DNA from: Nymphaea colorata
Taxonomy: Eukaryota > Streptophyta > Magnoliopsida > Nymphaeales > Nymphaeaceae
Length of the DNA: 64,000 nucleotides
Direction: 5' to 3'
NCBI RefSeq assembly: GCF_008831285.2
Contig: NC_045142.1
Location: 8,656,713 to 8,720,712 of the forward strand
A program made the translations under genes and the position numbers. This document shows positions 59,520 through 64,000 of this stretch, one piece after another. Within the stretch, counting starts at the first letter, position 1. Every line of letters begins with the position of its first letter. Below the pieces are notes generated by a model, which was not told the origin of the DNA, made no database searches, and saw only the letters and a program-made list of their open reading frames with translations.

Positions 59520-59810
59520 CCTCACCCCAATGGGTTGTTTTAGCTTCAATTGCAGGTTTAACCCCTTACCTACAGGGCTTTGTCGTTTTCAAATTCAGGT
59601 ATAACCCCCCTGAATGGGTAGCCTTGACTTGCATCACAAGTTGAACCCTTTAACTGTGTGGGTTGCTTTGGCTTGTAGCACATGTTTAACCCCTTTACCT
59701 GCATGGGTTGCTTCAGCTAGCATTGCAGGTTTAGCCCCTTGCCTGCATGGATTTTTCTCATATTACAGGTTTAACCCTTTACCTGCACGGGTTGCTCTCA
59801 AGCCGGCGAT
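59520..59810. repeat. About 44-bp tandem repeats between pol and the LTR
   Basis: At least six copies of 'caggtttaaccc(c)tttacctgcatgggttgctt', starting near 59552, 59597, 59637, 59682, 59726 and 59766. Such tandem arrays between the end of pol and the 3' LTR are known in Tat/Ogre-lineage elements. Confidence 0.82.
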
Positions 59811-59997
59811 AATAATGAAAAGATGCCTTAGTGTAATTATCATGTTTTACGACTGGAAAAAATCTAGATTGAATAGTAGATGTGGAAACACAAATATTTG
59901 ACATTAATTGGAAAATGAATACAAGAGAACTAGGCATAAAATTTCTTGAGGTCAAGGGCATTAACAGGATCGGCAAACTCCACCCCATCAGCGTTAA

Positions 59998-61407
59998 TCA
60001 GTCGGTATGAATTACATGTAAGACTTCCTTAATAACGTACGATCCTTCCCAGTTTGGTGCCCACTTGCCTCGTGGTCGTCCTCTGAGGTATACCACTGAC
60101 CGTAGAACTAAGTCATTTACTTTGTACTGCCTCTCGATAACTGACTTGGCAAATTGTTTGGCCACCCTTTGGCGATAAACTTCAGCATGTTCAGTCGCTT
60201 TTATCCTCCTTTTATCTAGCAAATCGAGCTGCATTAGCATTTTCTGCTGATATTGATTTAGAGGAAGTTCGATAAGAGAAGTGAACTTTAAAGCTGGTTT
60301 TAGCACATGTAATGACAAAACTACTTCCGTTCCATAGACTAGTTCTGCTGGAATAGCATTAGTTGGAGTTCTTATAGTAGTGCGATATGCCCATAGAGCG
60401 TTATGCATCTTTTTATGCCAATCTCTTTTAGTTTCCACTGTTCGTTCCAAGATGTGGATCAGGATTTTATTGGTAGCCTCTGCTTGTCCATTGCCTTGGA
60501 GATAATAAGGAGCTGAAAAATGATACGTGATGCGGTACTTGCTGCACAACTGCCTCATCTTTTCATTCTTGAAATGAGTCCCGTTGTCAAATATTATATC
60601 ATGAGGGACTCCAAATCTGCAAAGAAGATTTTTGTGAATGAAGGACACTACATGACGTCCTTCCATTGTTCTGAGTGTGACAACTTCTACCCATTTGGTG
60701 ATATAGTATGTCACAGCAAGAAAATACTTATGGCCATTAGAAGCTGCTGAGGATATCGGTCTGACTACGTCAAAGGCCCACATTGAAAATAGCCAATGAG
60801 ATGTCACAGAATGCAATTGAGAGGTTGGAGCATGGATCATTATATCATGCAGTTGGCATTCTTTGCATCTTTTGATGAATTGGTGACAATCTTTTTGCAT
60901 AGCAGGTCAAGAATATCCTACCCGAATTATATGTTTGGTGAGAATTTGATAACTAACATGGCCCCCATAGTCTCTTCGATGTGATTCTGTGATGACTTCC
61001 TTTGCCTCATCTTCATCAAGGCACCAAGAATATTCAGTGCTAAATCCACGTCTGTATAATACCCTTGCAAGAATAAAGTACCTCACTGACATACGTTGGA
61101 TTGTTTTCTGTTCATGTTTGGGCATTTCAGTCGAGAATTCTCCGCTTTCAATGTACCTTTTGATGTCATGGTACCAAGGCGTATTCCTCTCTTGGATATG
61201 ATGAACATGAATCGCTATTTCAAAGGCAAGATATTCCAATCTTCCAATCTCAAAAGAACGAATAGCTTCATTGGTTCGAAAAGTGATGGTGGATCTTAAG
61301 CTCCTAAGGCCATCCGTAATAGGGTTACCTTCTCTTTTTATGTAAGCTAGTTGTACTTCTTCAAACTGACGGATTAAGGAGGTAGTGGTCTCTTGATATG
61401 GCACCAA
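59998..61407 (-). pseudogene. Gypsy integrase region
   Basis: Two frames. 60907-61407 holds the end of the second RNase H (LAYIKREGNPITDGL) and the start of the integrase zinc finger (HRRDYGGHVSYQILTKH), then a stop. 59998-60900 continues with CHQFIKRCKECQLH, completing the HHCC finger, and the catalytic core: D in WAFDVVRPI, D in DIIFDNGTHFKN, E in YYLQGNGQAEATNKI, so the D,D-35-E triad is intact. The C-terminal segment includes LVLRSVVYLRGRPRGKWAPN and WEGSYVIKEV, the GPY/F-like module. The stop at about 60904 and the loss of Cys spacing around it separate the halves. Confidence 0.88.
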
Positions 61408-61428
61408 CTTTTCGTCTTTGACTTGCCA

Positions 61429-61659
61429 TTATCCATTCACTTGGTTTATAATAAGCTGAAAGTCGCCATAGGTATGCGTTTTTTTTACTTGAAAACTCAA
61501 TAAAGAGCGAAGTCCTTGTATGAGGGCTTCATATTCAGTCATGTTATGAGTACATGAAAAATTAAGTTTCAAAGAGTACATGATCATTTCATCTTCTAGA
61601 GTGATGAGTAAGATGCTTATGCCTGCTCCCATCACATTTCTAGGCCCATTAAAGTACAT
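61429..61659 (-). pseudogene. Gypsy second RNase H (additional domain)
   Basis: MYFNGPRNVMGAGISILLIT (expected D at the start replaced by Y-F-N), CTHNMTEYEALIQGLRSLL with the conserved E, and THTYGDFQLIINQVNG, where D of GDSQLV is kept. Arrangement typical of the archaeal-type RNase H of Tat elements. First catalytic Asp seems lost or altered (DGS to NGP). Confidence 0.8.
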
Positions 61660-61827
61660 CTTTCATATCGGAACCGTCTCCAATCTTAGTACATGTTCAT
61701 CTGGAAACTCATCATTCATTCTGATTTCTTCGTACTGAGGGAAGTCTGCTAGTTGATCCGTAATTGCTTGTCTTTTGATTGACTTCTGAGACACATATTC
61801 AAAATCATATTGCATTAGCATAACTTG

Positions 61828-62269
61828 CTATTGGGCGACGCGTCCATTAAGGAAGGGCTGTTTCAAGATATACTTGAGAGGATTAAGCTTAGAGAGGATC
61901 TTGACTTCACAAGCTAGTAAATAATGTCTCAGCTTCTGACACATCCAAACCAATGCTAAACAAGTTTTTTGGATTGGAGAGTACTTCTTTTCGTACTGGA
62001 CAAAAGTCTTGCTAATGTAATAGATTGTATGTTCGATGCGACTTCCTTCCTCATATTGTGCCAGAAAACCGCCAACATGCTGACTCATTCACTATGATAT
62101 AAAGCAACAATGGTCTACCCAACACTGGGGGTTTTAGAATTGGGGAATTCAGAACGTATTTCTTGATCTTTTCAAATGATTGTTGGTATTCGAAACCCCA
62201 TTCAAACTTGACGTTTTTCCTTAGTAGCTGGTTGAATGGTTCGCATCTCATGGTCAGATTAGAAATCAA
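61828..62269 (-). pseudogene. Gypsy RT connection and first RNase H
   Basis: 62051-62269 reads PFNQLLRKNVKFEWGFEYQQ, SFEKIKKYVLNSPILKPPVL; a frame change leads into 61828-62088: GGFLAQYEEGSRIEHTIYYI, SKTFVQYEKKYSPIQKTCLA, LVWMCQKLRHYLLACEVKIL. This is the standard RT thumb/RNase H pattern (F.W...c..aF..iK..L...p.l..P; y.S....ae..Y...ek..lAl). Confidence 0.82.
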
Positions 62270-62431
62270 TCGTCTGATGGACTGGATTCATCCTTGCAAG
62301 CTTCGTAATTCGTTGACATTGGTAGATGGTGGCATTTTGGAGATTGCTTTAGCATTGGTATGATCCATTTTGATCCGCTTCTTACTGACCATGAAACCCA
62401 AGAGCTTGCCTGACTCAACCCCAAACACACA

Positions 62432-63138
62432 TTATTGAGGATTCAAACGAAGCTTGTACTGTAAAAATCTCTCGAATACTTGGGCAAGAGTTTCAATGTG
62501 ACACTCTCTCGTCTTGGATTTGATCAATATGTCATCGATGTATGCATCTATGATTTTATGCATTTGGTCATGGAAGATGGCAACCACGGCTCTTTGATAA
62601 GTTGCTCCAGCATTCTTTAACCCAAACGGCATTACCGTGTAACAAAAAGTGCCCAGGGTGTAGTAAAAGCTGTTTTAGGTTGATCTTTGACTGCTAATTT
62701 GATTTGGTTATATCCAGAATATCAATCCGTGAAGGAGAACATGGCATGACCTGCAGTACTGTCCACCAACAAATCAATATTTGGAAGTGGATAACCATCC
62801 TTCGGCGTGGCTTTGTTTAAGTCTCGAAAGTCGATATATAATCTGACTTTACCATTTTTCTTGAAGACCACCATGATGTTTGCCAACCATTCGGGGTAAT
62901 CGATGACACAAATAAATTTTGCCTTTAATAGGTCTTCTAATCCTTATTTTACTGGGCTTTCTAGTCGAGGAACAAACTTCTGCAGCTTTTGCTTAATCTG
63001 CTTGCAATTAGGATTTAAGGGCAAACGATGTTCGACCAACTGAGGGTCTAAGCCTGACATATCTTCATAAGTCCAAGCAAAAACTTCTTGGTTACTTATA
63101 AGAAAGTCCACCAATCTTTTCTTCTCATCCACTGACAA
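62432..63138 (-). pseudogene. Gypsy reverse transcriptase
   Basis: Starts with a conserved linker (FLISNQEVFAWTYEDMSGLD, HRLPLNPNCKQIKQKLQKF) and continues through FTD.YSGYNQI and TAFTTPWALF in other frames to MPFGLKNAGATYQRAVVAIF and AYIDDILIKSK, where YIDD is the catalytic pair of aspartates. The stretch 62633-62940 is broken by stops (for example in place of the residue after FTD), so the enzyme is inactive. Confidence 0.87.
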
Positions 63139-63528
63139 ACTGGTGCCAATTTGAAGAATTTTAGGATGTTTACTGGTTCAAATATTAATCTCTTCAATTG
63201 GACCATTAACCAAGGATGAGGGATGTTCTTGTTTCTGAATCTAAGTGAATTCTGATAATTCTGACTCAGAAATTGTCATAGGTTTCATTTTACCCACTAC
63301 TTGTTTGACAAATGCTTTCTGGGGAGACTTCCAAGAAAAAAGAAGAAATTGAGACATGTTGACATCTGACATCCTGTAAAGAAGATGATGAATGAAAGAA
63401 TTGGACGAAATAATAATTGACAACAAAAGATTACTTGCATTGCATAAAAAAAGCTCTTAGTTCAATGAATACTATCAGCCTACAAGATATTCTTCAAATT
63501 TCTTCATGATATCCCAGTCCTTTGGTAT

Positions 63529-64000
63529 TCATCTGAAAAGGGATGCTAATCGGCTATGAAATGCCATCTTCATTTTTCCTGAGGCCAGTGAATGACGGTA
63601 GCCACTTTTTAGAAGCAACTGAAAATCCTTAGGGTTTTTCATGAAATGAACATACAAAGGGCATTTTTGGTGACTTGCATGATTGCTTGAAATGGTATGG
63701 GCACTCCTCGATGATTCACCTATCTCCATTTTCTGCATGCATTCTTCCAAAGGTTTGTCCTTTGCTGTTCTTATGCTAGGTACATCCACCGAATTAATTG
63801 GCCTAGGGAGCATTGATTGCATTAACCTTTCGGTCGGATCCTCAGCACGTATGGTGATCACCGATGGGCTAGAATTCCATTTGAGGCACTGATGAAGAGT
63901 GGATGAGATTCCTCATATTTGGTGGATCCGAGGTCATCCCAAAAGTAAGTTATATGATGGTAGCACATCCACCACATGGAATACAATGCAATGGCTGGTG
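63529..64000 (-). pseudogene. Gypsy protease end and linker (cut by window edge)
   Basis: From the window edge the minus strand reads FHVVDVLPSYNLLLG, stop, PRIHQ, then SSTLHQCLKWNSSPSVITIR, AEDPTERL. This matches the protease end of plant gypsy elements (FxVxDixxsYNllLGRPWIH...aipSTlHQ.lKF...v.ti.ae). The Arg of LGRPW is a stop. The linker frame (63529-63861) has no domain beyond this. Confidence 0.72.

Larger units (their letters stand above)
57893..64000 (-). mobile_element. 3' part of a decayed Ty3/gypsy retrotransposon, Tat lineage
   Basis: On the minus strand from the window edge: end of protease, reverse transcriptase, first RNase H, a second RNase H, integrase, tandem repeats, polypurine tract, LTR. 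The additional RNase H between the first RNase H and integrase is the mark of the plant Tat (Ogre/Retand) lineage. Several stops and frameshifts break pol, so the copy is defective. The 5' LTR, gag and the start of protease lie beyond base 64000. Parts are described separately. Confidence 0.9.

Overview
The window reads as nuclear DNA of a land plant, most likely a flowering plant; the species cannot be named from sequence alone. The reasons are two nuclear genes for chloroplast-targeted proteins (phosphoserine aminotransferase and a Psb27-H2-like photosystem II assembly factor), a plant-type intron-bearing histone H3.3 relic, plant transposon families (Tat-type Ty3/gypsy with two RNase H domains, hAT, CACTA, LINE with RVT zinc-binding domain, plant mobile domain), and very AT-rich, microsatellite-laden spacers. 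No bacterial-style operon, CRISPR array, rRNA gene or convincing tRNA gene was seen.

Layout. 1-8.7 kb: AT-rich spacer with microsatellites and short non-autonomous DNA transposons, two of them with 8-bp target duplications. 8.7-9.2 kb: decayed plant mobile domain gene. 11.1-13.0 kb: diverged tandem repeats of 400-490 bp. 13.3-19.0 kb: a segmental tandem array carrying two nearly identical intronless FAD-dependent oxidoreductase genes on the minus strand, plus a third, gene-less copy of their 3' flank. 19.6-20.7 kb: roughly 180-bp tandem repeats. 21.2-22.6 kb: a MITE and a LINE relic split by another MITE. 29.2-30.5 kb: intact phosphoserine aminotransferase gene. 33.8-34.1 kb: CACTA relic. 35.6-36.0 kb: histone H3.3 pseudogene. 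37.1-39.5 kb: decayed hAT transposase. 41.2-43.8 kb: Psb27-H2-like gene, with a possible first exon or separate gene near 44.9 kb. 45.4-45.9 kb: LINE 3' end. 46.25-46.73 kb: foldback element enclosing a long AT tract. 51.2-53.7 kb: a complete two-LTR non-autonomous retrotransposon whose whole interior is 228 bp. 57-64 kb: 3' half of a decayed Tat-type gypsy element with its 3' LTR.

The host genes do not form a pathway cluster. Phosphoserine aminotransferase belongs to plastid serine synthesis, the Psb27-like protein to photosystem II assembly in the thylakoid lumen, and the oxidoreductases have no assigned substrate. No clearly novel multi-gene system is present. The most informative items are the miniature LTR element, the gene-conversion-like 401-bp identity tract between the tandem oxidoreductase genes, the gene-less third flank copy, and the duplicated promoter module in the gypsy LTR.
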